Source: DASWIG01 sp965371445
GTDB lineage: Bacteria > Acidobacteriota > Thermoanaerobaculia > Multivoradales > J023
NCBI GenBank assembly: GCA_965371445.1
Contig: CBDUYN010000006.1
Coordinates: forward strand, 62,001-126,000
Length of the DNA stretch: 64,000 bases
Direction: 5' to 3'
Shown here: one piece after another, positions 1 to 6,963 of the stretch
How positions within the stretch are numbered: the first letter of the stretch is position 1
Layout of the letters: each line of letters starts with the position of its first letter
Made by a program: the position numbers and the translations under genes
The notes under the pieces: generated by a model
What the model was told of the DNA's origin: nothing
The model's database searches: none
The model's input: only the letters and a program-made list of their open reading frames with translations

Positions 1-1
1 G

Positions 2-1477
2 ATCGGCGCTCCCGACATGGCGTTCCCGCGGATCAACATGGCGAGCTACTGGGCGTTTATTCTCGGCGGCGTGACGATGCTCGTCTCCTTTTTTGTGCCG
101 GGCGGCGCCGCCCAGTCGGGCTGGACCTCCTACCCGCCGCTGGCGAACATCGCCCCCATGGGCCAGACCCTGTGGATCCTCGGCATGGTCTTCTTGATCA
201 CCTCGTCACTTCTAGGTGCGATCAACTTCCTCACCACGACGATCCAGCTGCGCGCCCCGGGCCTCACCTGGTTCCGCCTGCCGATTTTCGTCTGGGCACA
301 GTTCATCACCTCGTTCCTCCTGCTGCTAGCCTTCCCGCCGCTCGAAGCCGCGGGCATCTTCCAGTTGATGGACCGCCTCGCCGGGACGAGCTTTTTCATG
401 CCCTCGGGCCTCGTGGTCTCCGGCGAGGTCCAGGCCTACACCGGCGGCGGCAGCCCGATCCTCTGGCAGCACCTCTTCTGGTTCCTGGCCCACCCGGAGG
501 TCTACGTCCTGATCCTGCCGGGTCTCGGCATCGTCGCCGAGATCATCGCCAACAACACCCGCAAACCCTTGTGGGGCTACAAGTCGATCGTCTACGCGCT
601 GATCTTCCTCGGCTTCATGTCGTTCATCGTGTGGGCCCATCACATGTACCTGACCGGCATGGGGACGACGATGTCGGCGTTTTTCCAGACGACGACGATG
701 ATCATCTCGATCCCGTCGGTGGTGATCTTAACGGCGCTCATCCTCTCGCTCTGGGGCGGCTCGATCCGGTTCACGACGCCGATGCTTTTCGCCCTGGCCT
801 TCCTGCCGATGTTCGGCATCGGCGGCTTGACGGGGCTGCCGCTCGGTCTGACGGCCCCGGACATCCACCTCCACGACACCTACTACGTGATCGGGCACTT
901 CCACTACGTGGTGGCGCCGGGGACGCTTTTTGCGCTCTTTGCCGGCGTCTACTTCTGGTACCCGAAGGCGACCGGGCGCAAGATGAGCGAGACGCTTGGC
1001 AAGCTCCACTTCTGGCCGAGCTTGATCTTCATGAACGGGATCTTTTTCCCGATGCTGATCCAGGGCCTCTCCGGGATGCAGCGGCGGCTCGCCGACGGCG
1101 GCGAGCTCTACAGCCAGTTCGGCGGCCACACCTCCGAGGTCCTCTACTTGAACAAGGTGATCTCGTTCTCGGCCTGGGGCCTGGCGCTGGCGCAAATCCC
1201 GTTCATCGTCAACTTCTTCATGTCGCTTCGTGCGCCGAAGGAGGCGGGGGAAAACCCCTGGAACGCGACGACGATCGAGTGGGCGTCGCCGTCGCCGCCG
1301 CCGCACGGCAACTTCGCCACCGAGCCTGCGGCCTACCGCGATCCGTACGAGTACAGCGCACCCGGCGAGGAGCGCGACTTCCTGGCGCAGTTCGAGCCCG
1401 GAGCCGGATCGCCGGCCGCCGGAACGCCGGCCGCCGGAACGCCGGCCGCCGGAACGCCGGCCGAGACCCCGGCCTGA
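2..1477 (+). CDS. ctaD: Cytochrome c oxidase subunit I, C-terminal part (5' end outside window)
   Basis: Catalytic subunit of a haem-copper (A-type) terminal oxidase in the inner membrane. The reading frame is open to the window edge and begins IGAPDMAFPRIN, a conserved internal stretch, so the ATG at 17 is not the start and the N-terminal helices are missing. CuB/haem ligands are visible: HPEVY (with the cross-linked Tyr and the D-channel Glu), the HH pair in WAHHMY, and HFHYV for the haems. The K-channel helix reads IPSVVILTALILSLWGG, so the usual Lys is Ile (codon 725-727). The C-terminus is a cytoplasmic-looking tail rich in Pro/Ala/Gly/Thr, encoded by a 15-bp tandem repeat. It is the first visible gene of an I-III-IV-small-small-II operon, a set-up common with alternative complex III, whose genes would lie upstream. 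Confidence 0.96.
   Translation: MGAPDMAFPRINMASYWAFILGGVTMLVSFFVPGGAAQSGWTSYPPLANIAPMGQTLWILGMVFLITSSLLGAINFLTTTIQLRAPGLTWFRLPIFVWAQFITSFLLLLAFPPLEAAGIFQLMDRLAGTSFFMPSGLVVSGEVQAYTGGGSPILWQHLFWFLAHPEVYVLILPGLGIVAEIIANNTRKPLWGYKSIVYALIFLGFMSFIVWAHHMYLTGMGTTMSAFFQTTTMIISIPSVVILTALILSLWGGSIRFTTPMLFALAFLPMFGIGGLTGLPLGLTAPDIHLHDTYYVIGHFHYVVAPGTLFALFAGVYFWYPKATGRKMSETLGKLHFWPSLIFMNGIFFPMLIQGLSGMQRRLADGGELYSQFGGHTSEVLYLNKVISFSAWGLALAQIPFIVNFFMSLRAPKEAGENPWNATTIEWASPSPPPHGNFATEPAAYRDPYEYSAPGEERDFLAQFEPGAGSPAAGTPAAGTPAAGTPAETPA
1411..1455 (+). repeat. Three perfect 15-bp tandem repeats in the ctaD tail
   Basis: The unit GCCGGCCGCCGGAAC occurs three times head to tail, followed by a partial fourth copy. 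It encodes repeated AGTPA units at the subunit I C-terminus. The repeat length is a multiple of three, so copy-number change would keep the frame. Confidence 0.9.
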
Positions 1478-1504
1478 CGTGTATTGAATGGAGAGAGAAC
1501 TGAA

Positions 1505-2143
1505 ATGTCTGCCATAGCAATTCCCTATACGGTAGAACCGAGGCCCGACACGGGGCTCAACAACGTCAAGATCGGGATCTGGCTCTTCCTGGCCTCGGAG
1601 GTGATGCTTTTCGGCGGCCTGTTCGCGGGCTACGTCCTCTTGCGGGCGGGAAACCCCGAGTTCGGGCTCGGCTCCTCGGAGCTTTCGGTCCCGATGGCTT
1701 TTGTCAACACGCTGGTGCTCATCACCTCGTCGGTCACGATGGTCATGGCCTGGGCCTCCTGCATGAGGAAAGACCTCGGCAAGTACAAGCTCTACATGGG
1801 CTTGACGGTGGCTCTGGGCGGTTGTTTCATGGTGATCAAGTACATCGAGTACACGGCCAAGTTCGAGCACGGCCTCTACCCTTCCTCAAGCACCTTCATG
1901 GCGATCTACTTCACCTTGACCGGGCTTCACGCGCTCCACGTCTTGGGCGGGATGATCGTCAATTCCTACTTCTGGCTCCCGGGCTCGAAGATGTTCGAGA
2001 CGAACTGGCAGCAGTTCACCAATCGGGTCGAAACCGCAGGCCTTTTCTGGCATCTTGTCGACCTGGTCTGGATCTTCCTTTTCCCCATCCTCTACCTGCT
2101 TCCGGTGCCGTTCCAGGCTGCCGCGACGGCGCTTCACCAATAG
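1505..2143 (+). CDS. ctaE: Cytochrome c oxidase subunit III
   Basis: Membrane subunit of the aa3-type oxidase, about 212 aa with five evident hydrophobic helices, the short bacterial form of COX3. Family features include an early KIGIWLFLASEVMLFGGLF helix, a Glu in helix III and the late FTLTGLHALHVLGGM and WHLVDLVWIFLFPILYL stretches. The frame can be opened at TTG 1484, but the ATG at 1505 is preferred because GGAGAG at 1490 lies at normal distance and the protein then starts MSAIAIPYT. It follows ctaD by 27 bases and precedes subunit IV by 16 bases, so co-transcription and co-assembly are expected. Confidence 0.95.
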   Translation: MSAIAIPYTVEPRPDTGLNNVKIGIWLFLASEVMLFGGLFAGYVLLRAGNPEFGLGSSELSVPMAFVNTLVLITSSVTMVMAWASCMRKDLGKYKLYMGLTVALGGCFMVIKYIEYTAKFEHGLYPSSSTFMAIYFTLTGLHALHVLGGMIVNSYFWLPGSKMFETNWQQFTNRVETAGLFWHLVDLVWIFLFPILYLLPVPFQAAATALHQ

Positions 2144-2159
2144 TAAGGAGGCGAAGGAC

Positions 2160-2471
2160 ATGAGTGACGCCAACGGCCACGTCGACATCGACCATCACGT
2201 CAAGATCTACATGACAGTCTTCGCCGCGCTGGCGGTCTTGACCGCCGTCACGGTCGCCGTCTCGTACCTGCACATCTCCGTGATGATGGCGATCGTCGTC
2301 GCGCTTTTCATCGCCGTCATCAAGGGATCGCTCGTCGCCTGTTACTTCATGCATCTCATCTCGGAAAAGAAGTTGATCTACTCCGTCCTGGCGTTGACGG
2401 TCCTCTTCTTCTTCTTCGCGCTTTTGATACCGATGATCACCGAGACAGGCAACATCCGCATAGGAGGCTGA
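2160..2471 (+). CDS. ctaF: Cytochrome c oxidase subunit IV (COX4_pro type)
   Basis: Small 103-aa integral membrane subunit with three hydrophobic segments and the characteristic IKGSLVACYFMHL motif of prokaryotic COX4. It stabilises the oxidase core. A strong ribosome-binding site (AAGGAGG at 2144-2150) precedes ATG 2160; the longer frame from 2055 overlaps ctaE and has no such site. The N-terminus is His/Asp rich (HVDIDHHVK). It sits between ctaE and a 68-aa membrane protein. Confidence 0.92.
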   Translation: MSDANGHVDIDHHVKIYMTVFAALAVLTAVTVAVSYLHISVMMAIVVALFIAVIKGSLVACYFMHLISEKKLIYSVLALTVLFFFFALLIPMITETGNIRIGG

Positions 2472-2474
2472 GGA

Positions 2475-2681
2475 ATGTCGCTCAAAGCCTTCCACGTCGC
2501 CTTCATCACGCTCTCGACGCTTCTTTCGGCGGGCTTTGGCGCGTGGTCGATCGCGGCCTATCAGGCGAGGGGCGAGACGAGCTACCTCGGCCTCGGTATC
2601 TTCTCTTTCCTGGCGGCGGTGGCGCTCGTCGTCTACGGCGGCTACTTCCTGAAGAAGATGAAGGGGGTCAGCTACCTATGA
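2475..2681 (+). CDS. Small two-helix membrane protein in the oxidase operon
   Basis: A 68-aa protein with two clear transmembrane stretches (residues about 7-27 and 39-58) and a basic KKMKG tail. I do not recognise a family. It starts 3 bases after the ctaF stop with a good site (GGAGG at 2463) and its last codons overlap the next gene (ATGA), so it is translated as part of the cox operon. An assembly or accessory subunit of the oxidase is the likeliest role; this is inference from position only. Confidence 0.75.
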   Translation: MSLKAFHVAFITLSTLLSAGFGAWSIAAYQARGETSYLGLGIFSFLAAVALVVYGGYFLKKMKGVSYL

Positions 2682-2932
2682 GCAAGATTCGTCTCACCAG
2701 AGCCTTCACGGTCCTTCTCTTCCTCGGCCTCGCGGCGCCCGCCTTCGGCTGCCCGGTGTGCTTCGGCGAGACGGACTCGCCCATGGTCCACGGGATGCAA
2801 GCCTCGGTCCTTTTCATGGTCGCCGTGACCTACACGCTGATCGTCGGAGGGCTCGTGACCTTCTTCGTCCTGCGCCGCAGGGCGCTAAGTCAATCCACGA
2901 TCGCCTCTGCGGCAGGAAAGGAGCTTTCTTGA
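2678..2932 (+). CDS. Small exported membrane protein with CPVCFG motif
   Basis: An 84-aa protein starting at ATG 2678, which overlaps the previous stop (ATGA). It has an N-terminal signal/anchor segment ending AAPAFG, followed directly by CPVCFGETDSPM, and a second hydrophobic helix before a basic RRRAL tail. The CxxC pair placed just outside the membrane suggests a metal or redox role during copper-centre assembly, but no family assignment is made. It overlaps the subunit II start by one base (TGATG), so it is coupled to CuA subunit synthesis. Confidence 0.72.
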   Translation: MSKIRLTRAFTVLLFLGLAAPAFGCPVCFGETDSPMVHGMQASVLFMVAVTYTLIVGGLVTFFVLRRRALSQSTIASAAGKELS

Positions 2933-3735
2933 TGAACCGGTTTTTCGGAATGCCCGAGGTCGCCTCGGCGCACGGTGCGAGCCTCGACAACGTCAACACC
3001 TGGGTGCACTGGCTGATGTTGATCCTCTTCATCGTCTGGGGAGGGCTCTTCGTCTACATACTGGTGCGCTTCCGCAAGGGCAAGAACCCCAAGGCCGACT
3101 ACACGGGAGTGAAGAGCCACGCCTCCAGCTGGGGTGAAGTGGCGGTGGCGATCGCCGAGGTGATCCTCCTCGTAGGTTTTTCGATTCCGCTCTACTCCGA
3201 CCGAGTCGCCGACTTGCCCTCGGAAGCCGAGTCGACCGTGGTCCGTGTCGTCGCCCAGCAGTTCGCCTGGAACATTCACTACCCCGGCCCCGACGGTGTC
3301 TTCGGAGCCAGCCGGCCCGACCTCGTCGACGAGGAGACGAACCCCCTGGGCCTCGACCCGGACGACCCGATGGGCCAAGACGACGTCACCTTGATCAACC
3401 AGCTCCACCTGCCGGTCGACAAACCGGTGTTGATCCAGCTCTCCTCCAAGGACGTCATCCACAGCTTCTTCCTGCCCGAGTTCCGCATCAAGCAGGACGC
3501 GATCCCGGGCATGAGGTTCCCGGTGTGGTTCGTCCCCACGGTGACGACGAAGGAGATGCAGGAGAGGAAGGGCAACGACCAGTTCCTCTACCAGATCGCC
3601 TGCGCCCAGCTGTGCGGCAACAGCCACTACAGCATGCGGGGATTCCTCACCGTCGAGACCCAGGAGGAGTTCGACGCCTGGATGGCGGAGCGGGTCGAGG
3701 AGGCGATGGTCGAGGAAGACGAGTTCTGGGGCTGA
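2932..3735 (+). CDS. ctaC: Cytochrome c oxidase subunit II (CuA)
   Basis: A 267-aa CuA-bearing subunit with two N-terminal transmembrane helices and a periplasmic cupredoxin domain. The CuA ligands are all present: the His in DVIHSFFLPEF and the set CAQLCGNSHYSM (C-x3-C-x3-H-x2-M). The Glu normally found between the two Cys is Gln, and the aromatic electron-entry region reads AQQFAWNIHYPG instead of a Trp cluster. The start at ATG 2932 has AAAGGAG 10 bases upstream and overlaps the previous stop. Placing subunit II last in the operon is unusual, since most operons put it before subunit I. No haem c motif (CxxCH) is fused, so it is not a caa3 subunit. Confidence 0.94.
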   Translation: MNRFFGMPEVASAHGASLDNVNTWVHWLMLILFIVWGGLFVYILVRFRKGKNPKADYTGVKSHASSWGEVAVAIAEVILLVGFSIPLYSDRVADLPSEAESTVVRVVAQQFAWNIHYPGPDGVFGASRPDLVDEETNPLGLDPDDPMGQDDVTLINQLHLPVDKPVLIQLSSKDVIHSFFLPEFRIKQDAIPGMRFPVWFVPTVTTKEMQERKGNDQFLYQIACAQLCGNSHYSMRGFLTVETQEEFDAWMAERVEEAMVEEDEFWG

Positions 3736-3825
3736 TCCGGATCCCTATCCTCCGCACCCTCTCGACGCCGTCGCCGTCGCCGACAGCCGGAGCCGTCCCA
3801 GGTCCGGGAGCCTTCCTGGAAAACC

Positions 3826-4430
3826 AATTTTCAAAAATTATTGAAATCTCGATAGCTTTCGTGTATCCTCGCCCCCGTCATGAGTGAAATCGACGTCGTC
3901 CGCCGGGAGTTTGTTCAGCTGTGGGGGTCGATGGCCGCTTTCTGGGGCATCTCGCCCACCACGGCCAAGGTCCACAGCTGGCTTCTCTCGACGACCCATC
4001 CGGCGGACACCGACGAGATGATGGGCGCCTTGGAGATGAGCCGCGGCGCGGTGTCGATGGCCTGCCGCGAGCTGCGCGACTGGGGGCTGATCTTCTCCGA
4101 AAAGGAGCCCGGTGCCCGGCGGGTCACCTACCGGCCGGCGACGGACCCGGAGAAGGTGATCAAGAGCATCATCGAGAAGCGCAAGCGCCGTGAGTGGGAT
4201 CCGATCCTGGAAGGGCTCCGGGAGTGGATTCCGCGGCTTGGGAACGACCCGTCACCGGAGGCCGCAGTCGTTCGCGAACGGCTGGAGTCGCTCCAGTCGC
4301 TGGTGGCTCGGGCCGACGCGATCGTCGAGGTCTTCTTGAAGGAAGGTGTGGTCGGCCGGCTCGGCTTGAAGCTCCTGCGCAACGTGTCCCGCGACAAGAG
4401 CGCCGGGAAAGCGACGATGGAACCCGAATC
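3826..4430 (+). repeat. 605-bp direct repeat, copy 1 (promoter plus regulator)
   Basis: This stretch is nearly identical to 9147-9751 in the same orientation, covering the operator, promoter and the first 184 codons of the regulator. The encoded proteins differ at only about a dozen positions. Similarity stops at the GAACCCGAATC boundary. The pair brackets the AT-richer island. Confidence 0.9.
3829..3869 (+). promoter_or_regulatory. Promoter with palindromic operator, regulator copy 1
   Basis: TTGAAA (3841-3846), a 17-bp spacer and TATCCT (3864-3869) form a sigma-70-like promoter. The -35 is the right half of the palindrome TTTCAA-N6-TTGAAA (3829-3846). The predicted start of transcription (about 3876) is only a few bases before ATG 3880, so the mRNA would be leaderless or nearly so. 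The same arrangement recurs before the second regulator copy, which fits autorepression by the regulator. Confidence 0.72.
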
Positions 4431-4746
4431 CGTCGTCGAGAGCTTTCCCGGCGTCCCGGAGGCGTGCCGACGGTGGCCATGCGCGACCTCGAGATCCAGC
4501 GCCGCGAGGACGACCTGGTCGTGGCAGGGCTCGCGGCTCGTGCTGCTCGGCCTCGCCGTGGGCGCGCCCCTGGCCCTGGGCCTCGGCAAGGTGCTGGCCG
4601 GAGTCCTTTACCGGGTTTCGGCCTTCGAGCCGCTGACCTTCGCGATCGTCCTGGCGCTGATCGCCGTCGTCGGCGCGTGGGCGACGGCGTTGCCGGCGCA
4701 CCGTGCCGCGTGCACCCATCCGCTCGAAGCGATCCGTTACGAATAA
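3880..4746 (+). CDS. GbsR/MarR-like regulator fused to an ADOP permease tail
   Basis: Residues 1-184 are a winged-helix transcription regulator of the GbsR/MarR-like type (ADTDEMMGALEMSRGAVSMA recognition region, then a basic KRKRREW linker and a helical C-terminal part). The intact copy at 9201 ends 11 residues later with STKVEELILEES. Here the frame instead runs through a short random-looking stretch and then, from about residue 215, into the last helix and C-terminus of an ADOP/MacB-like permease (AFEPLTFAIVLALIAVV...HPLEAIRYE). It is therefore a chimera made by recombination. The DNA-binding half may still work; the permease half cannot transport by itself. No Shine-Dalgarno is present, in keeping with the leaderless promoter. 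Confidence 0.75.
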   Translation: MSEIDVVRREFVQLWGSMAAFWGISPTTAKVHSWLLSTTHPADTDEMMGALEMSRGAVSMACRELRDWGLIFSEKEPGARRVTYRPATDPEKVIKSIIEKRKRREWDPILEGLREWIPRLGNDPSPEAAVVRERLESLQSLVARADAIVEVFLKEGVVGRLGLKLLRNVSRDKSAGKATMEPESVVESFPGVPEACRRWPCATSRSSAARTTWSWQGSRLVLLGLAVGAPLALGLGKVLAGVLYRVSAFEPLTFAIVLALIAVVGAWATALPAHRAACTHPLEAIRYE

Positions 4747-4823
4747 GGCGTCTTGAGCGCTGGGCTTGGCGCCCTGCCCGCCGTGGCCAAAGCCGTCTCG
4801 GGCCCGGTGAGCGGCTCCGGTGA
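4597..4823 (+). repeat. ADOP-tail direct repeat, copy 1
   Basis: About 227 bp matching 8915-9140 in direct orientation: the last codons of an ADOP-type permease plus some 80 bp beyond. In this copy the permease frame ends normally at TAA 4744-4746; in copy 2 the equivalent codon is TTG. Together with the 605-bp repeats this gives the order regulator-tail-island-tail-regulator. Confidence 0.85.
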
Positions 4824-4841
4824 AGCCTGAGCGGACCTCTA

Positions 4842-5816
4842 TCATTTCTTGGAAATCAAGCTGAGCAGAACCTCCTCCCCCTGCTTCGTAAGCTCCCACT
4901 CGACTCCTGAAATCCCCTTTCTTTTTCTAATCAACCCCAGCGTCCGCAAACGTAAGATGATGGCTTGAAATGCAGGTTCGCGGATTCTGCATTGAGATAA
5001 GTCAAAAGCAGTCCGTTCTCTTTCTTGCAGTGATTCGTCACCCAAAGAGACCGCATGCCTTACTATTCTATCCTGCAACTTCTCTTCGGACAGCGATTCG
5101 CCACCTATCCAACTAAATAAAATCTGAGCCCATGTAATTCTACAGCTACCATGCATATTTTTTGTGGTGAACAAGGCATAATCTGCCAGCAGGTAGTTGT
5201 AGTGCACCTCTACCACTTCGTCGCCTTCGAATGAATCACCAACACTATTAAGATCGGTGTCGCTTGACGCACGTAACTCGCCAGAGGACAACTTGAAGTC
5301 ACCCTCGGTCAGCCAGTCAGTTCTATTCTGCGCAGTTGCACATCCCGCACTCTGAAGTCGCTGAATTAAACCCAACCGATCCCTCGGACTATTGCTGATC
5401 CGGACGCTGTGACGGCCCGCAATATCACTGAATGAACGCAGGCTTCCTAGTTCAACCAATATTGTGCGTTCAGGCTGAAATCCAAATGCCATCCCGGCCT
5501 CAAAAATAACATTGGGTCGTGCTTGACCAGTTGGCGATCGCTCGATTTCTGGATCGTGAGGTTTCAGTAAATCTTCACGTAATCTTGCTTCGTCGTCGGG
5601 TGTCATGAGTACCACAACGGCTTGAGCTCGGCTGAATGCGGCCTCCAATACTTCCCCAATATAAGGAGTAGCCTTTCCGGTAAATTGAATAGCCTCATTC
5701 CATTCGATTGGTTCCAGACCTGCCGCTCGTAAGAATGCAAAAAGAGACCTCCTCGCGACTTCGTCCCTGCCATGAACAACAAAGACTCTCTTGCGACGGC
5801 TCTCTGACTCAGACAT
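4842..5816 (-). CDS. CAP12/PF10137-type TIR-like protein with C-terminal winged-helix region
   Basis: A 324-aa protein. Residues 11-145 match the predicted nucleotide-binding TIR-like domain used as an NADase effector in CBASS, Pycsar and prokaryotic-Argonaute-type immunity: RVFVVHGRDEVAR at the first strand and helix, AVVVLMTPDDEAR in the middle, and RPNVIFEAGMAFG holding the candidate catalytic Glu (residue 106). The middle (150-260) is unassigned, and the last 50 residues resemble a winged helix (RIREPAF...LTKQGEEVLL). ATG 5816 is preferred over 5846: it overlaps the upstream gene stop by 8 bases. It is the last gene of a three-gene operon in AT-richer DNA. An abortive-infection effector is inferred, not shown. 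Confidence 0.85.
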   Translation of the reverse strand: MSESESRRKRVFVVHGRDEVARRSLFAFLRAAGLEPIEWNEAIQFTGKATPYIGEVLEAAFSRAQAVVVLMTPDDEARLREDLLKPHDPEIERSPTGQARPNVIFEAGMAFGFQPERTILVELGSLRSFSDIAGRHSVRISNSPRDRLGLIQRLQSAGCATAQNRTDWLTEGDFKLSSGELRASSDTDLNSVGDSFEGDEVVEVHYNYLLADYALFTTKNMHGSCRITWAQILFSWIGGESLSEEKLQDRIVRHAVSLGDESLQERERTAFDLSQCRIREPAFQAIILRLRTLGLIRKRKGISGVEWELTKQGEEVLLSLISKK

Positions 5817-6954
5817 TTTTCCCCTCCACAGAACGAAGATCTTCAAATCTAGGAACTTTCTTAAACAGAATTAGAGGCCCAAGCCTTCTGATCTTACTGA
5901 AGGTCAGACCAATGGCGTAACCTTTCATTAAAAAATGACTTGTAGTTGGAAGAGCTAATGCAAAGTAACTCGATTTCGGAAACCTGAAAAACCACATCGC
6001 CGAGCGATAACAGCTCAAGGCATCCTTCTGAAGCACCCTCAATTCCTTCTTATACACTGCGACAGCCGATCCGTTTGACAAAAGTTGTTCTTCGATGGCG
6101 CCAGCAGCAATCTGGCCACTCCTGATAGCATTATATATTCCCTCTCCAAGAAGCGGATCTATGAGTCCTGCAGCATCTCCTGCAAGGAGAACACGCTTGG
6201 AATTGGGGGAATAATCCCAGCCTCCCAACGCGATAGGATAGCCTGCCACGTTAGAAAAATCTGAAGTTCCCAGCCTTGTCATGGAATAATCTATCAAAGT
6301 CTTTCTCGACAGTCCGATGGACTCCGAATTTGTATATACCCCAACGTTTATGTGGTCACCTTTGGGGAACACCCACCCATAGCCGAATTGAACAGCCCCA
6401 AAATCAAACTCGAGATCGGGTTGATCCTTTCCGCCTAGGGGCACGTGGGCTTCAATTGCTAAACCTTTCCTTACTTCTGGAAATTCACCCGTGAGCCGTC
6501 TGACGGTACTGTTGGCTCCATCTGCGCCAACAAGGAATTTCGCCTCGACGACTCCTTGGCTGGTGGTGACCTCAACATGGAAATCAGATTCGACAATTCT
6601 TTCAATTCGCTTCACGACTTGAAAGGAAATACCTTTCTTGAGCGTTTCCTTCAGGCAATAATCGTCGAACTCTGCTCGCACACTCATTGCGATGACCGGA
6701 TGTCGACTCTTAAAGAGAGTTGTTTTGTCTGTCCCTCTTCCTGCGATGAAATCGTGGCAGATAGTTCTAATGACGGGCCTTACGGAATAGCGGAGTGCCT
6801 TTAGGGACTTGACAGTTAGTCCTCCAGCGCATGCTTTGACGCGCGGAAAGCTGGTGCGCTCAAGAATGAGGACGGATCGACCATTGCTAGCTAAGTCGTA
6901 GGCGACAGCGCAACCTGCTGGTCCTCCGCCTACAACAACAACATCATAACCCAT
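5809..6954 (-). CDS. Geranylgeranyl-reductase-family FAD-dependent oxidoreductase
   Basis: A 381-aa flavoprotein of the geranylgeranyl reductase family. It shows the N-terminal dinucleotide fold VVVGGGPAGCAVA, the ACAGGLTVKSL active-site loop, the GYGWVFPKGDHINVGV strand that matches the PxxYxWxFP motif, and the FAD-binding LLAGDAAGLIDPLLGEG. Known relatives reduce isoprenoid C=C bonds. Its place here, between a HEPN-like gene and a TIR-like gene, does not suggest lipid synthesis. TAGGAGG, formed by the stop of the upstream gene, is its ribosome-binding site, and its own stop overlaps the TIR gene, so the three are translationally tied. Whether it acts on a lipid, a nucleotide cofactor or a phage product is unknown. 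Confidence 0.88.
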   Translation of the reverse strand: MGYDVVVVGGGPAGCAVAYDLASNGRSVLILERTSFPRVKACAGGLTVKSLKALRYSVRPVIRTICHDFIAGRGTDKTTLFKSRHPVIAMSVRAEFDDYCLKETLKKGISFQVVKRIERIVESDFHVEVTTSQGVVEAKFLVGADGANSTVRRLTGEFPEVRKGLAIEAHVPLGGKDQPDLEFDFGAVQFGYGWVFPKGDHINVGVYTNSESIGLSRKTLIDYSMTRLGTSDFSNVAGYPIALGGWDYSPNSKRVLLAGDAAGLIDPLLGEGIYNAIRSGQIAAGAIEEQLLSNGSAVAVYKKELRVLQKDALSCYRSAMWFFRFPKSSYFALALPTTSHFLMKGYAIGLTFSKIRRLGPLILFKKVPRFEDLRSVEGKNV

Positions 6955-6963
6955 CAGTGCCTC

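Noticed and set aside
5809..6954. Assigning the flavoprotein to menaquinone side-chain reduction because of the nearby menaquinone operon
   Set aside because: It lies on the opposite strand, in AT-rich DNA and coupled to TIR-like and HEPN-like genes, so the nearness looks accidental.
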